64,000 nt of DNA from Gonocerus acuteangulatus (taxonomy: Eukaryota; Arthropoda; Insecta; Hemiptera; Coreidae), in NCBI GenBank assembly GCA_946811695.1, contig OX328123.1, positions 14,105,162 through 14,169,161 of the forward strand, written 5' to 3'. The notes beneath the pieces are model-generated. The model made no database searches. It saw only the letters and a list, made by a program, of their open reading frames with translations, and was not told where the DNA came from. The translations under genes and the position numbers were made by a program. Of this stretch, positions 10,230 to 21,377 are shown piece after piece (the first letter of the stretch is position 1; each line of letters starts with the position of its first letter).

Positions 10230-10940
10230 AAAAAAAAAAAAATGTCAATCTTTTAGTGTAACAGAGTGTAGGATATTTATGGTGAGTCCATCTTTAGCCA
10301 ACACAAACAAACTGGATGGCTTACCCACCCGAGAACATTCCACGAATGATCGTCCGTGTGAAAAACACGCCGTGCCCAAATCAAAGCCACGAACAGACAT
10401 CGTTTGCCCCGGCGACTTATTGATTGTCATTGCGAATGCCGATCTAATTGTAAATTGAGTGCGTTTGAATACAATTGGCAAATCTGTGGGAATAATAAAT
10501 GCTGAAAACTGCGTAGGGAGTGTGAGAAAGCTTATTGTGCGAGAAAGACAGGAGACCGGCTTCGTTCTCATCCTTACTCCGTGCTGTTTACTGGGTGAGA
10601 AGTGACACCGGTAGACGCCTGGCGGGAATAACTCATCGAGCGGTAATTGATCAGTTTTCGACCACCAAGAGTTGAAATAATAATGATAATTAAAGTTCTA
10701 ATATTGCTTTTAAAAATTGGGATTAGTGGTAGAAGGGTGCAAATTAAGGGTTGTATGTATTTTGTAATGCCAAATCATAAAAATAAAACGAACCACCCTT
10801 ATCACTTTGGGGTAGGAAAAATAGTTAACATCCTATTCTCAGTCGTACCGAATATACACGCAAAATATTTATAAAAATCGGTCTAGCCGTTTCGGTGGAG
10901 TTTGGTTACAAACACTGACACAAGAATTTTATATATTAGA
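10230..10940 (-). mobile_element. Deleted Helitron keeping 5' end and helicase C-terminus
   Basis: Minus-strand 5' end at 10940: TCTAATATATAAAATTCTTG, preceded by A, as expected for insertion between A and T. It continues with 'aaccaaactccaccgaaacggctagaccga', a phrase I recognise from insect Helitron 5' ends. About 370 bp further in is the C-terminal part of the helicase (10571-10245), and the copy stops near an A/T homopolymer at 10225-10242. Most of the Rep/helicase gene is therefore missing, giving an internally deleted derivative. Confidence 0.75.
10245..10571 (-). pseudogene. Helitron Pif1-type helicase, C-terminal fragment
   Basis: One hundred and eight codons containing FAMTINKSPGQT (family form FAMTINKSQGQT) and a degraded FSHGRSFVECSRV in place of the usual FSHGQLYVALSRV. 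These are the last conserved helicase motifs of Helitron Rep-Hel proteins. The Rep nuclease and Walker motifs are absent. Substitutions at key positions (Q to P in KSPGQT, AL to EC) indicate a non-functional relic. Confidence 0.8.
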
Positions 10941-12068
10941 TATACACAGATATTTTAAAGGAAAGTGCATTTTTATAAATTGAATAAGATTATACTAAAT
11001 TGAGTATATCTTGCGATAAACATTAAAAAAATATCTGTAGTATTTTAAGAAAAGCATTAAGATATTTCATCCGGGACTATAACCACAAAATTCATTTGAC
11101 TTGTGGATAATTGTAGACTCAAGTATTGCTAAGGAATACCTCATAAATTGCGTCCTTAAGGAATTGATTCGGGGGGGGGGGGGGGCATTCGTTTCAAGGA
11201 CATTTTTAACCCCGATCCTCAAACTTTTTTCCTCGACCTTGGGTTTTACCGAGGTTTCCCGATAATTTGTTAAAGAAACTTGCATCAAAACTAAATTGAG
11301 AGTTATCAAAAACAGCACAAAACTCTAGAAAGGTGTTTAGTGTTTAGAAGCCAATATAGCCCTCAGGTTCGCCTATTATTCGATTCCTATATCTACGACT
11401 TATGCAGTGACGAATCTCTTTGTAAGCATAGCAAATCACGGCTTTAGCCTTTTCCGAACGAATGTACCTTTTGTGGTTGCACTTATGGAAGAAATTTTGA
11501 AATATTTCCAATATTGTCATGTTTCTGTGCATTTTGGCTTATCAAATCTTGCATTTCTTTTGGGTGTGAAGCCAATTCATTTACTTTTCTCATATTTATT
11601 TTAAGCTTTCTGTACCTTTACACAATAATATTCTTGTGATTATACCCGTATCTCGGAATCGCTCAACAGGAAATTTTTTTTAATCTGACTTCTGACTCAG
11701 GAGAAAAAAAAATCTTTTATTTTTTTAATTTTATTTTTTATTCATTTATTTATTTTTCTTCTCTACTTATTTATTCACCTTTTCTGTTACTAATATCTTT
11801 TCCCCTCTCAAGATTTACTGCCTTTCTCGTTTTCCCGATTCTTACCTTGCTTAGTAATTTTGTTCATTAACAAATTTTGTATATACCTTATTCTCAGTAT
11901 CAACAACAGTGCTAAACAACTTCTTATTTTACACCCTCTTTCACGAAGAAATTGTAAACAGACCTTATATGTTACTACATGAACTGACTTGTTCCAATGT
12001 ATTTTATCTGTTATTCTTAAGAATTTACAATGTATTTTTTTAAGTGCAACAAGAAATGTATCTGTATA
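10941..12068. other. No recognised gene; possible LINE 3' UTR toward the right end
   Basis: Contains a G-run (11170-11185) and short unsupported reading frames. From about 11640 to 12066 the T-rich strand with scattered 'cttatttattc' words, followed after the pogo MITE by a LINE-type tail at 12953-13008, suggests the 3' UTR of a decayed LINE. Confidence 0.35.
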
Positions 12069-12950
12069 CAGTAGAACTTCGATAATTTGAACCCCTAGGG
12101 ACCGATAAAAAAGTTCGAATTATCCAAAATTCGAATTACAAAAGTTTTTGAAAATAAAGGACTACAAAATCGAACTTTATATTTTCACATTTTTTTTACT
12201 TAAAAAAAAGATATATTTTATTTAAGAGAAAGAAACATTACAGGAAGTGTTGATATTTTAAAAAATTAATAAATAATTTATCAAAAAAGTAAACATAAAA
12301 GTCTATTGTTTTGAAAAAAAGGCATTTTCATGGGCAAGAATTTTATATTATTTTTTTAGTCCTTGGCAATTTCAGATTTTTTCTTTATTCATTTCTCAAC
12401 TTCTTTAAGCGCAGATATTTTTTCTGAAAACTTTAAAGTTTTATAACTTCTTTGCTTCGTCTAAAATCAACAATTCACTGAACTGCACTGTACACAATAA
12501 ATTCAAGGCACAAACAATACAACAGATCTAGGACTGACTTATAACTGAATTAGATGGGCTCATAGCCATAGTTGCGTAGCCCTTATAATGAAATAAAAAA
12601 AAAGTGAATAAGAAATGAATATCGGAGGGATGGTGGAAGGGAATTCTAGGATAAAACGACAGGATGTAACTATAACCCCTGGAAGGGAGGAAGCGCGACC
12701 CACCACTTTGCAGAACTCCTAGAGTCCAAGAACTATGAGACTGATATTATCACAAGATTTAAGATCGACTGTCACTCTGTCCACTTCTCATTGGAGGCAC
12801 AGGCTCGTAAGAAATTCGAATTATCCAAATTTTATTCGAATTAACCACGATTTTGTTTACATTGTTTATGCCCTAAATTCTAGGGAGAGAAATATTTGAA
12901 TTATAGAAGATTTCGAATTATCGAAGTTCGAATTATCCATGTGTCCACTG
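12069..12950. mobile_element. pogo/Tigger-type MITE with TA target duplication
   Basis: Begins CAGTAGAACTTCGATAATTT and ends ...TCCATGTGTCCACTG, with TA on both sides (12067-12068, 12951-12952). TTCGAATTAT-rich terminal repeats and the CAGT start fit the pogo branch of Tc1/mariner. The interior is homologous to the pogo element at 17890-20235, including decayed sequence for the transposase N-terminus, but no open frame remains. Confidence 0.8.
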
Positions 12951-13016
12951 TAATTGTTTCGAGCACATCACCTTAGTTGCGGGTGCTCATAAATAAATAA
13001 ATTTAAAAAAAAAGAA
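12951..13016 (+). repeat. LINE 3' tail
   Basis: 'catcaccttagttgcgggtgctcataaataaataaa' followed by an A-run resembles the 3' ends listed under 4931-5815. Confidence 0.5.
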
Positions 13017-13044
13017 GAATTTTAAGCTTTGTAATTTTAAGTAC

Positions 13045-13093
13045 TACAGGGAACAAGAACGGAAACAGGTTAAGATGACGCAGTTCCTGTGAG
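13045..13093 (-). repeat. HINE-1 5' terminal fragment
   Basis: 'gaacggaaacaggttaagatgacgcagttcctgtgaga' is the 5' terminus of HINE-1 (minus strand) with small changes. Nothing else of the element is adjacent. Confidence 0.55.
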
Positions 13094-13675
13094 ACATTTA
13101 TTTTTGAGTTGAAGTATTTCGGGGTTATCAATAACATGGCGACCAACGAATCGATATCTATAATTGAGAAAAGGATTCTGGGATAATCAAGAAATAAAAT
13201 ATTTATGAAAATGACTATTTCATTTCGAACGATCTTCCTCTTTGCAGAGATTTCAACCCGTCTCTCGACTTGCTGCAAATTATTAAATAGTCACTTAAGC
13301 CAAATATAATTTAATTAGAATAAAATGTTTGACATAGGGATCTTAAATTGCCTTCCGTTACGGCAGAAACGTTTCCACCGGTAATTGTCATATAGCTGCG
13401 GGACTTATAATCTCACGGTAACGCAAAAGTGTAAATGAAGTGACGTCATCGGCCACGTGAACGGAAATTCCTTTTGGGTAGGAAATTAAATTTTTAATTA
13501 GGTAAAAATTATTTTTTAAACTTTGCTTATTTTTTTATTTTATTTTGGTGCATCGACTGCTATGGTCATGGGCACCAATTTTGCTTATTATACCTAGTTC
13601 TGAAAACAGGCTTACTGTTACTGTACAATTTATTACAAAAAAATGTATAATAGTTTTAAATGTGATTCACATATC

Positions 13676-14322
13676 ACAAGTCTCTACGACCACTTGACCC
13701 AAATACCTTCAACCGCTTGACTCAAATCTCTTTCACCTCCTAACCCAAGTCCCTGCAACCACTTGACCTAAGTCTCTTGAACCACCTGACCAAATCTCTT
13801 TCAAAAAATTCACCCAAGTCTCAACAACCGCTTGATCCAAGTACCTCAACCCCTTGACTCAAATCTCTTTCACCTCCTGACCCAATTGTCTTCAACCACC
13901 TGACCCAAATCTCTTCCAAAACTTGATCCAAGTCTCTACAACCACTTGACCCAAGTATCTTCAACCACTTGACTCAATATCTCACGACCTAAGTCAAGTC
14001 TCTACAACCACATGACCCAAATCTCTTCCAAAACTTGATCCAAGTCTCTACCACCACTTGACCCAAGTATCTTCAACCACTTGACTCAATTATCTCACGA
14101 CCTAAGTCAAGTCTCTACAACCACCTGACCCAAATCTCTTCCAAAACTTGATCAACCACTTAACCCACGTATCTTCAACCACTTGACTCAAATCTCTTCA
14201 CCACTTAACTCAAGTCTCTACAACCACCTGACCCATGTCTCTTCAACCACATGACCCAAGTCTCATTAACCCTTGACCCAAGCCTCTTCAACCATTTGAC
14301 GCAAGCCTCTACAACCACTTGA
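13676..14322. repeat. Minisatellite, about 23-bp unit
   Basis: Roughly 28 diverged copies of a unit near CAACCACTTGACCCAAGTCTC. Larger blocks repeat too ('ccaaaacttgatccaagtctctac' and 'caaccacttgactcaat.atctcacgacctaagtcaagtc' each recur), so higher-order duplication occurred. No open frame spans it. Confidence 0.9.
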
Positions 14323-15311
14323 CAGGGAGATTTTGTGCTACAAGTTGAGAGAGGCAAACTCCTATCAGAGAGCGAGAGACGAATTTGTAATCATACTTGC
14401 AAACCACGAAATAAAAACATAAAATATTATATTATTATCCAATAAAATTCAACAAATGTACTGTGTTCTCTTTATTGGGAAACAATTTCACGGTCTTAAA
14501 TTCATTTCGAAGCCTACGCATTGGTACTTGCTAAGTGATTAGTCGATAAGAGGCTCGTGTGACCAAGGACCATTGCATGAACTTTTAAATGGGACTAAGT
14601 CGATGAAAAAGTTTGCCAATAGAAATTACAACAGAAATTGGCGGCTTCACATTCCTTAAACTTGAACTTAAATTTTCACCATCCAGCAATTACTACAATA
14701 AAATGTTGTATTATCTTATTATAATTGAACCGATAATACAATCAAAAATCAGATAATAATAAAGAGAATCTGAGCACAGAGGTGATAAAAGAAGAAGTAG
14801 GGAATTCAATCTATAACAAAGGTGGGGATTTCTAAAGGAAAATTGGAAGGGAAATTGAGAGAAGAAGAATATGAACTTCAAGTTGATTCGGTCAAGTGGA
14901 GAAGTTCCTAAAGGAATCAAAAGATTTTTCCAGAAATCGGCCTTCTAGCTTCATTATCATTTATTTATTCCTTATTGAATTTAAAAAAAAAAGAAAGCTA
15001 AATTCACTAATGAGCATTCGGAACACCAATAAAATGATGGATATTAAGCATTTTTTCCGGTTACATAAGTCTTGTTCTTCAACTGCCAGCTCATTCTGTT
15101 CCTTTCCCCTCAAGATGTCAACTAATTGTCAATTAGGCAACATTTTTAATCAATATTCGTTGTTATTTATGATGGGGGGAAATGTGCAAAAATGTTGCCC
15201 GCTTATAAAGTTGACTTCATGAAACAATCCGAGTTTCAGGACTCACAGATCACGAAAATAACGATTGCTTAGATGTATTTATACACATCGTACTAGTATT
15301 TCTCATAAAAA
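14323..15311. other. No recognised feature
   Basis: AT-rich. The short frames at 14711-14920 and 14896-15222 are low-complexity or unsupported. No repeat match found within the window. Confidence 0.4.
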
Positions 15312-15600
15312 GTCCGACTCGCAGGAACTGCGTCATCTTAGCGCGGTTCCGATCATATTATTAGTGCTATTAGTAAAGGATTAGAAGCAGTTATTGGTAG
15401 GGGTAGTTAATGGTTTCATTCGTTTTCCTATGTCAAGGAATCTATCCTATGTCAAGGAGGACCTGGAAGCATATAAACTCGAAAATGTAAGCGTTACCGC
15501 GTTAAGATTTTTGAACCGAATTTCATCAAAAACGGACCATTTTTGAGAAGAACCTGAGTACAAATCCCGAGCAAGCGTTAAAGATTTTTTATTCTAGTGT
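15312..15600 (+). mobile_element. HINE-1 fragment, 5' end with internal deletion
   Basis: Starts GTCCGACTCGCAGGAACTGC after an A-run, keeps the subterminal repeat TTAGCGCGGTTCC, then jumps to internal sequence ('gaaccgaatttcatcaaaaacggaccatttttgag'). The hairpin end is missing. Confidence 0.65.
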
Positions 15601-15639
15601 CTTCGTTCATGGGTTGAATTAGGCCTCCCTGACCGTCTC

Positions 15640-15900
15640 TAGGCCAAAACAGCCTTTAATTAATTTATTAATGGGTACCTTGGTGCTAATGACCCTAGCA
15701 GTCGAACCAGCAAAAGGGTAAATCAGGCGGCCGGAGAATAGTACTGACCACAGTATCTCCCTAGTGTTTGTGGCAGGTTTCCTCCCTGTTTAGGGAGGGA
15801 GGAACTGCGGTGAAGAACACAAGTGCCCTCTGGTGTACAAGCTCTGAAGCTAGGTACATACAGTTTTGATAGTTGACTAAGAGATATTTACCATGGTCTT
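15640..15900 (+). repeat. Unclassified repeat with inverted hairpin, shared with 28200-28330
   Basis: 'acacaagtgccctctggt...ctctgaagctaggta.atacagttttgat' occurs here and at 28254-28310. A stem-loop (TTCCTCCCT, loop GTTTAGG, AGGGAGGAA) at about 15779-15807 resembles the hairpin of HINE-1. LINE-tail-like text lies at 15680-15715. Confidence 0.45.
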
Positions 15901-15957
15901 TCGTAGTCACAACTGAAAAAACACCGATTATTTCAGTTATGTGTCACTTTAAATATG

Positions 15958-15959
<2 letters not shown>

Positions 15960-16047
<88 letters not shown>
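15960..16047. repeat. (TA)n microsatellite
   Basis: TA repeat with one TT interruption, followed by a short (CA)n run. Confidence 0.95.
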
Positions 16048-16049
<2 letters not shown>

Positions 16050-16364
16050 ACACACACACAATACTAACGTTTAGAAACAACTCCTACTCTTCTTTTAATA
16101 ACTAGATTTATTATTCTGTAAAGAATTCACAAATATATTATAAAGAACAAAATAACAACATTAACAATAATTTTAAAAATAACAATATATATAATATTAA
16201 ATTAATATCCTTGTAATTAAATATTAAATTACAAGGATATTATAGCATCATAACAATATCTCCTTTCTACTGTTATAAGCTCGTGCAGTCCGCTGCCTGC
16301 CTGAGATTGGACTCACTTCCTGCATGATTCGATGGCTTCATGATATCGTCCTTAAGTGAAGGAA

Positions 16365-16365
<1 letters not shown>

Positions 16366-16434
<69 letters not shown>
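16366..16434. repeat. (TA)n microsatellite
   Basis: TA repeat of about 35 units. Confidence 0.95.
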
Positions 16435-16436
<2 letters not shown>

Positions 16437-17639
16437 AAAACAATAAATATATATAAAGCATTAAAGGAGACAAAAGCCCAGAGGAAGACTTTTAGAGCCA
16501 TTGAAAAAGAGATGAAGCATCGGGAAGAGGATGGGAGTTTGAAAATCTGACATTATCTGCGCTATAAATAAGGGCAGACTCCGGAGGTTATAAAGCTCAC
16601 TAGGGAGCGAAGGATGTTTTATGGTTCAACAGGGAAGTGGAAAGAAAAAGAAAAAGACCAGACAGAGATGGATCAAATGCTGTGGAGAAGACTAGACACC
16701 GCTGTCTAGAAGGTCGAAATTAGGGCCAACTAGCTAGAAACGGTGATGATTAACTCACTGATAACCGAAAATAGCCCTAAAGATTCAACAAGCATAACAA
16801 CATAATAACAATAATTGAATCGAGCCATGCAAAAAGAGTTTCAGACCAATTTTTCCCGATATGAGTTACTGATGGATTCGTTGTCTTTGAAAGTAACTAC
16901 ACATGTCTATGTTAAAAGGACGTCAGTCCAATACATAATTGTCAAAAAACACAATCTTAACCCTCCTTCCAGAAGATATTTTTCAGTGCACATACCACAA
17001 GGCGGTGTCGGATACGACACCTACTATAAAAAATTACTTAATTTTCCAAATAACTATGATAATTGGGTTGAAATGACTACAAGTTTAATAAAAGAAAAGC
17101 ATAATTATTATAAATGTATAATTCATTACAAAAATTAAAAAACAACTTCCTCAAAATAATATACAATATTTTTTTTAAATTTTTTTCTTGGCAGGACGGT
17201 CATATTTCTCTTTTATGTTCACCACAAATACTTTTATTGCACAGAAGATATGTTTGGCTCCCCTTCCTGTTCTTTTTCTTAGAAGGAACATTTTTTAAGT
17301 CTTTCTGAACTTGAAGGAGTTGGTGGTGGTGCTGTGTGTTCAGATGTTTTTGTATTTAGGATTCTACAGACTTCATCTTGGAGTGTTTTTGGAACGAGAA
17401 GATTTTTCTTCAACCTTACATTCATGTAAGGTGTAACTAAAGAGAAAGCAAGTCTTCAAAAAGACTTCGGGTTTACTACACGTTTTGTCACTTTTAAATT
17501 CTTCATCAGTTCCTTCAGCCTCTTACCGGGCCAGTTCTTATAGAATTTCTTCATCGGCAACCGACAGACGAATTACATATTTCTATGTTAAAAGTACTTC
17601 AGTCCAAAACATAGTTGTCATAGAAACACAGTCCTAATT
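16435..17639 (+). other. Unassigned region with a 107-codon ORF and an internal duplication
   Basis: The frame 16815-17138 has LKVTTHVYVKRTSVQYIIV and a basic C-terminus. The segment 'tctatgttaaaaggacgtcagtccaatacataattgtca' (about 16907-16945) recurs at 17580-17620 with changes. It lies just upstream of a LINE RNase H region and could be part of that LINE, but I find no diagnostic motif. Confidence 0.3.
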
Positions 17640-17889
17640 ATATCATTCCTGCTTGAAATTTTGCTTTAAAATCCTCACAGGCAACGGCCATTATTTGTAA
17701 GATTCATCAGTTACTCACAAAACACAAATGTACAACGAACTGAAGTATACGTAAGAGATTCACCAACTTACAAACCATGGGCAATGCACAATTTAAGAAT
17801 TGACATGGGACTAACAACATTTAAACAGTCCCCTTACCTACACACAAATACAATTACATCTTCAAAGCACATCGGACAAAATAAAGATA
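17640..17889 (+). pseudogene. LINE ORF2 fragment, part upstream of RNase H (LINE-D, left piece)
   Basis: Translates as VRDSPTYKPWAMHNLRIDMG...SSKHIGQNKD. Removing the pogo element at 17890-20235 joins it in frame to TLFIFTDGSNTSQGTWSAAV. This is the entry into the RNase H domain, so the two pieces are one interrupted LINE. Confidence 0.7.
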
Positions 17890-17990
17890 CAGTGGAACCT
17901 GGATAATTCGAACTTCGATCATTCGAAATCTTCTTTAATTCGAATATTTCTCTCGGTCCCTAGAATTTAGGCCATAAACAATGTAAAAAA

Positions 17991-18861
17991 GTCCGTCACG
18001 CAGGAGCTGCAAGATTGCTTTCCAGAACAATTTGCTTAAAAAATCCTACATAAATAAAATAAAAACATGAATAGTTCTCTTTTAAATTTGTAATGAGTAA
18101 CTGATCAGTTATTAATTTGCTTCCAGAGTTATGATTACACATGGTACCTATTACACTACGTAATAAATACAAAAAACCTCATATTATCGTATTTTGATCT
18201 AACGCAGGAACAGGATACAGTCACTCTAGTGGTAGAAAGCGCTCCTTGCGGCGGCTTTGTGAACCTACGTCTGACGGGCTTTTCTATTGAAATAATATTA
18301 CAAATTAAACCCCTGCTTTCCGATTGACCGATTCAGCTCATTTTTACAACACTTCTTTCTCATGAGGTACCCACGACGTATACCGAGTTTCGTTACAATA
18401 CAGCAGAAATTACGACCGGTATGAGTATATTAGGAATTTGGGTCTGGAGTAAACCCCCCCTTCTAATGAACCGATTTAGTTTATTTTTACAACACATATT
18501 TACCTGTAGATTACCACTACGAATACCGAGTTTCGTCGAAATATACCAGAAATCACGGCTGGTAGTGGCGAATTGGTATTGTGGGTCCGGAGTAAACCCC
18601 CCTCCTAATGAACCGATTTAGTTCATTTTTATATCTCACTTTTCTCTCTATATCACCAATACGAATACCAAGTTTCGTTGAAATATAACAAATATTACGG
18701 CTGACATAGTCAAATTAGTGTTTTGGGTTCGGGGTAAACCCCCCCTTCCGGTAGACCGACTTTGGTGGTTAACGAACTCGTTCAATCGTTTGCTAATTGA
18801 ATGCTATATACCAAGTTTCGTGACGAAAAAACAAAAACTCTGGCCGCTATCGCGTTAACAG

Positions 18862-18915
<54 letters not shown>

Positions 18916-18917
18916 GC

Positions 18918-18960
<43 letters not shown>

Positions 18961-19071
18961 TATAAATTTTAACGGGGGTCATTTTCGGTGTCTACTAGGT
19001 AGGATCGATAAAGATTTGAAGAAATTTTTCAAAAATTCCGTCATGAGTCCAACCTCAATCGTCACAACCTC
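17991..19071 (+). mobile_element. HINE-2 copy, 3' end modified
   Basis: Starts GTCCGTCACGCAGGAGCTGC after an A-run. Comparison with the uninterrupted pogo MITE (12790-12880) shows the insertion point at 'aatgtaaa'/'aaaatcgtgg'. It contains three to four tandem units of about 140-150 bp (starts near 18308, 18456, 18598, 18737), each with 'accgatttagtttattttta' and 'ccgagtttcgt.gaaatat'. A (TA)n and a short (GA)n tract (18866-18960) precede the end. The 3' hairpin seen at 31416 is not evident here. Confidence 0.65.
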
Positions 19072-19471
19072 ACAAAAATCGTGGTTAATTCGAATAAAAT
19101 TTTGGATAATTCGAATTCCTTGTGAGTCTGTGCCTCCAATGGGAAGTGGACAGACAGGCAATCCTTCTTAAACCTTGTGAAAATATTCTCCCCTTAGATA
19201 AGGTGGATAAAGAGTTACGGATGTAGGGGTTCCAGGACTAGAAGCGCGGCGGCCTCATAGTCAAGTTCTTGGACTCTAGGAGTTCTGTAAAGTGGTGGGT
19301 CACGCTTCCTCCCTTCCAGGGGTTATAGTTACATCGCATCGTTTTATCCTAGAATTCCCTCCCATCTTCATTTCTTATTCTGTTATAAATCAGTCAGTGT
19401 CTGGATCTGTTGTATCGTTTGTGCATTGAATTTCTCGTGTACAGTGCGGTTCAGTGAGTTGTTGATTTAAG

Positions 19472-19936
19472 ATGACAAAGCCTAGAAGTTATAAAACTTT
19501 AACGTTGTCTTTCATAGTCAATCTATACTAATTTCTGCTAGACTTATGTACGTCGAATTCTGGATTCTTAGATCACTGTATTAAAGGGAAAGTATTCCAC
19601 TGTCAAAAGGTCAAATCTGCCGAATATTTGATTGTCCAACAAAAAAAAAGTTATGAATAAATGCTTTTCCACTCTGAAAAGTGGTGATTTTCACATTCGA
19701 TACTTTGCATTTGTAGCGACGATATCAATATATATAAATAGTCATATTGAAATAATATGCCAATTGAAATATATAAGATCAAACTAGTCTTCTAAAAGAG
19801 ACATCCATGACCCCTGTGGTTGACATATGTCTAAAAACACAAACCAAAAAAAAAAACTTTAACATTGTCAGAGAAAATAGCTGCAATTAAAGAATTTGAA
19901 AAAGGAATAAAGAAGAAATGTTAAATTGCCAAGGAC
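19472..19936 (+). pseudogene. pogo/Tigger transposase N-terminus (CENP-B-type), interrupted
   Basis: ATG at 19472 gives MTKPRSYKTLTLS, broken by an insertion at 19509. The frame resumes at 19856 as TLTLSEKIAAIKEFEKGIKKK and then meets a stop. Beyond a shift it reads IAKDF. LTLSEKIAAIKEFEKG is the first helix region of the CENP-B-like DNA-binding domain of pogo transposases. Nothing of the DDE catalytic domain remains, so this is a relic inside a non-autonomous element. Confidence 0.75.
19510..19852 (+). mobile_element. Poly(A)-ended insertion carrying a MITE fragment, 17-bp TSD
   Basis: Flanked by AAAACTTTAACGTTGTC (19493-19509) and AAAACTTTAACATTGTC (19853-19869), one mismatch in 17. The insert ends in an A-rich tail. 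Its first 213 bp are the right part of the TA-type MITE described at 39323. Long TSD plus A-tail suggests LINE-driven retroposition of a transcript that included a MITE. Confidence 0.6.
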
Positions 19937-20235
19937 TTTATCAACTTACCTGAAAAATAAAGAAAAAATTCTTGCCCATGAAAATGCCTTTTTTTCAAAA
20001 CAATAGCCTTTTATTTTTACTTTTTTGATAAATTATTTATTACTTATGAACCTAAGCATCAATTTAAGAAACGTTTGTTATTGTTATAATAAAATGTCTG
20101 TATTTCTTTTTAAATTAAAAAATATGAAGGTCGATTTTTTACCTCTGTATTTTCAAAAACTTTTGTAATTCGAATTTTGGATAATTCGAACTTTTTTGTC
20201 GGTCCCTAGGGGTTCGAATTATTCAAGTTCTTCTG

Positions 20236-21073
20236 TACATTATTCATTTTCACGGACGGGTCTAATACTTCACAAGGCACTTGGTCAGCAGCTGTGATTA
20301 ATAAAAATATTGTTAGCATTAAATTGCCAAGAATCACAAGGAGCTATTCAGCGAAACATCATGCCATTTCGCTTGCCTTAGACAATACAGGACGTAAAAC
20401 AGACTAAGATAACAATTTGTACTGACTCACTTAGCGCAATACTAGGACTACAGAACCCGTACAACCTGAACTAAATGCCATCTCGCTTGCCTTAGACAAT
20501 AAACAGTACGTAAAACAGACTAAAATAACAATTTGTACTGACTCACTTAGCGCAATACTAGGACTACCGAACCCGTACAACTTGAACCCACTTAACATAC
20601 AAATACTAGAACAGTTTTACCGGACAAATAAACGGATAACAATATATTGGCTCCCAGGACATAAGGACATAGAACAAAATACAAAAGATGACAAAATTGC
20701 TAAAAATGCAACAAACCAGGACATATACAATACTACATACCAAGACATGCAAGCAGAAGCAAAAAGAGCCTACGGACAACAAACTAAGAGAAATTAAACA
20801 AACAGTCGAAGAATGGCCATCAAGCATAAAGCATACTAGAAGAGAAGAAGTTGTCTTATGCCGCTTAAGAATAGGCCATTCCCGGCTGACACACACCTCA
20901 TGACGAGACAGGACAGTCCGACATGTGAAGTATGTATCACTCCTTTAACTATCAAACACATATTGACAGAATGCTTATTGAGACAGAACTATGACCTACT
21001 CTCCCATAGGAGCCCATATATAGACAAGATTTACAATTACTGGAAATACAGAAACGTATTTGACCGAATATGA
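20236..21073 (+). pseudogene. LINE-D right piece: RNase H and CCHC, frameshifted
   Basis: Reads FIFTDGSNTSQGTWSAAV, then ICTDSLSAILGL, IYWLPGHKDIEQN and, in other frames, RLRIGHSRLTH and CEVC...TIKHILTEC, finishing YRNVFDRI. These are RNase H active-site blocks and the C-terminal knuckle of an I/R1/LOA-type LINE. A direct duplication of about 115 bp (20364-20474 and 20479-20588) and several frameshifts inactivate it. A second, inverted copy lies at 25861-26937. Confidence 0.8.
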
Positions 21074-21131
21074 CCCACTACCAATACGTCGGACCCACAA
21101 TACCAATTCGCCACTACCAGCCGTGATTTTT

Positions 21132-21265
21132 AGCGCGGTTCCTCCCTCCCCCGTAGGGAGGAACCCCGCTTATAAGGTTGATCTCATGACGCAATCCAGA
21201 AGTGCCGACTAGTAAATTTTGCGTTTCAGAACCCCTAGAGACCGAAAATGATGGTGGTTCAAATT

Positions 21266-21310
<45 letters not shown>

Positions 21311-21311
21311 T

Positions 21312-21377
<66 letters not shown>

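Larger units (their letters stand above)
17890..20235 (+). mobile_element. pogo/Tigger element with two nested insertions
   Basis: Starts CAGTGGAACCTGGATAATTC and ends ...TTCAAGTTCTTCTG, with TA at 17888-17889 and 20236-20237. It interrupts a LINE reading frame, which confirms both boundaries. A HINE-2 copy (about 17991-19071) sits in its 5' part and a poly(A)-bearing insertion (19510-19852) splits the transposase start. Without these it would be about 0.9 kb, close to the MITE at 12069-12950. Confidence 0.8.

Noticed and set aside
13676..14322. Possible CRISPR-like array
   Set aside because: Repeats are contiguous and diverged with no unique spacers, and the sequence is eukaryotic. It is a minisatellite.
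15873..16067. Reading frames made of alternating Ile-Tyr across (TA)n tracts (also 16356, 21259, 25366, 27478, 48506, 51253, 53246, 55532, 59142)
   Set aside because: They are translations of TA dinucleotide repeats, open only because TATATA contains no stop in those frames. No real protein signal.
16815..17138. LINE ORF1 assignment
   Set aside because: Location upstream of a LINE is suggestive, but no zinc knuckle or RNA-binding motif is visible.
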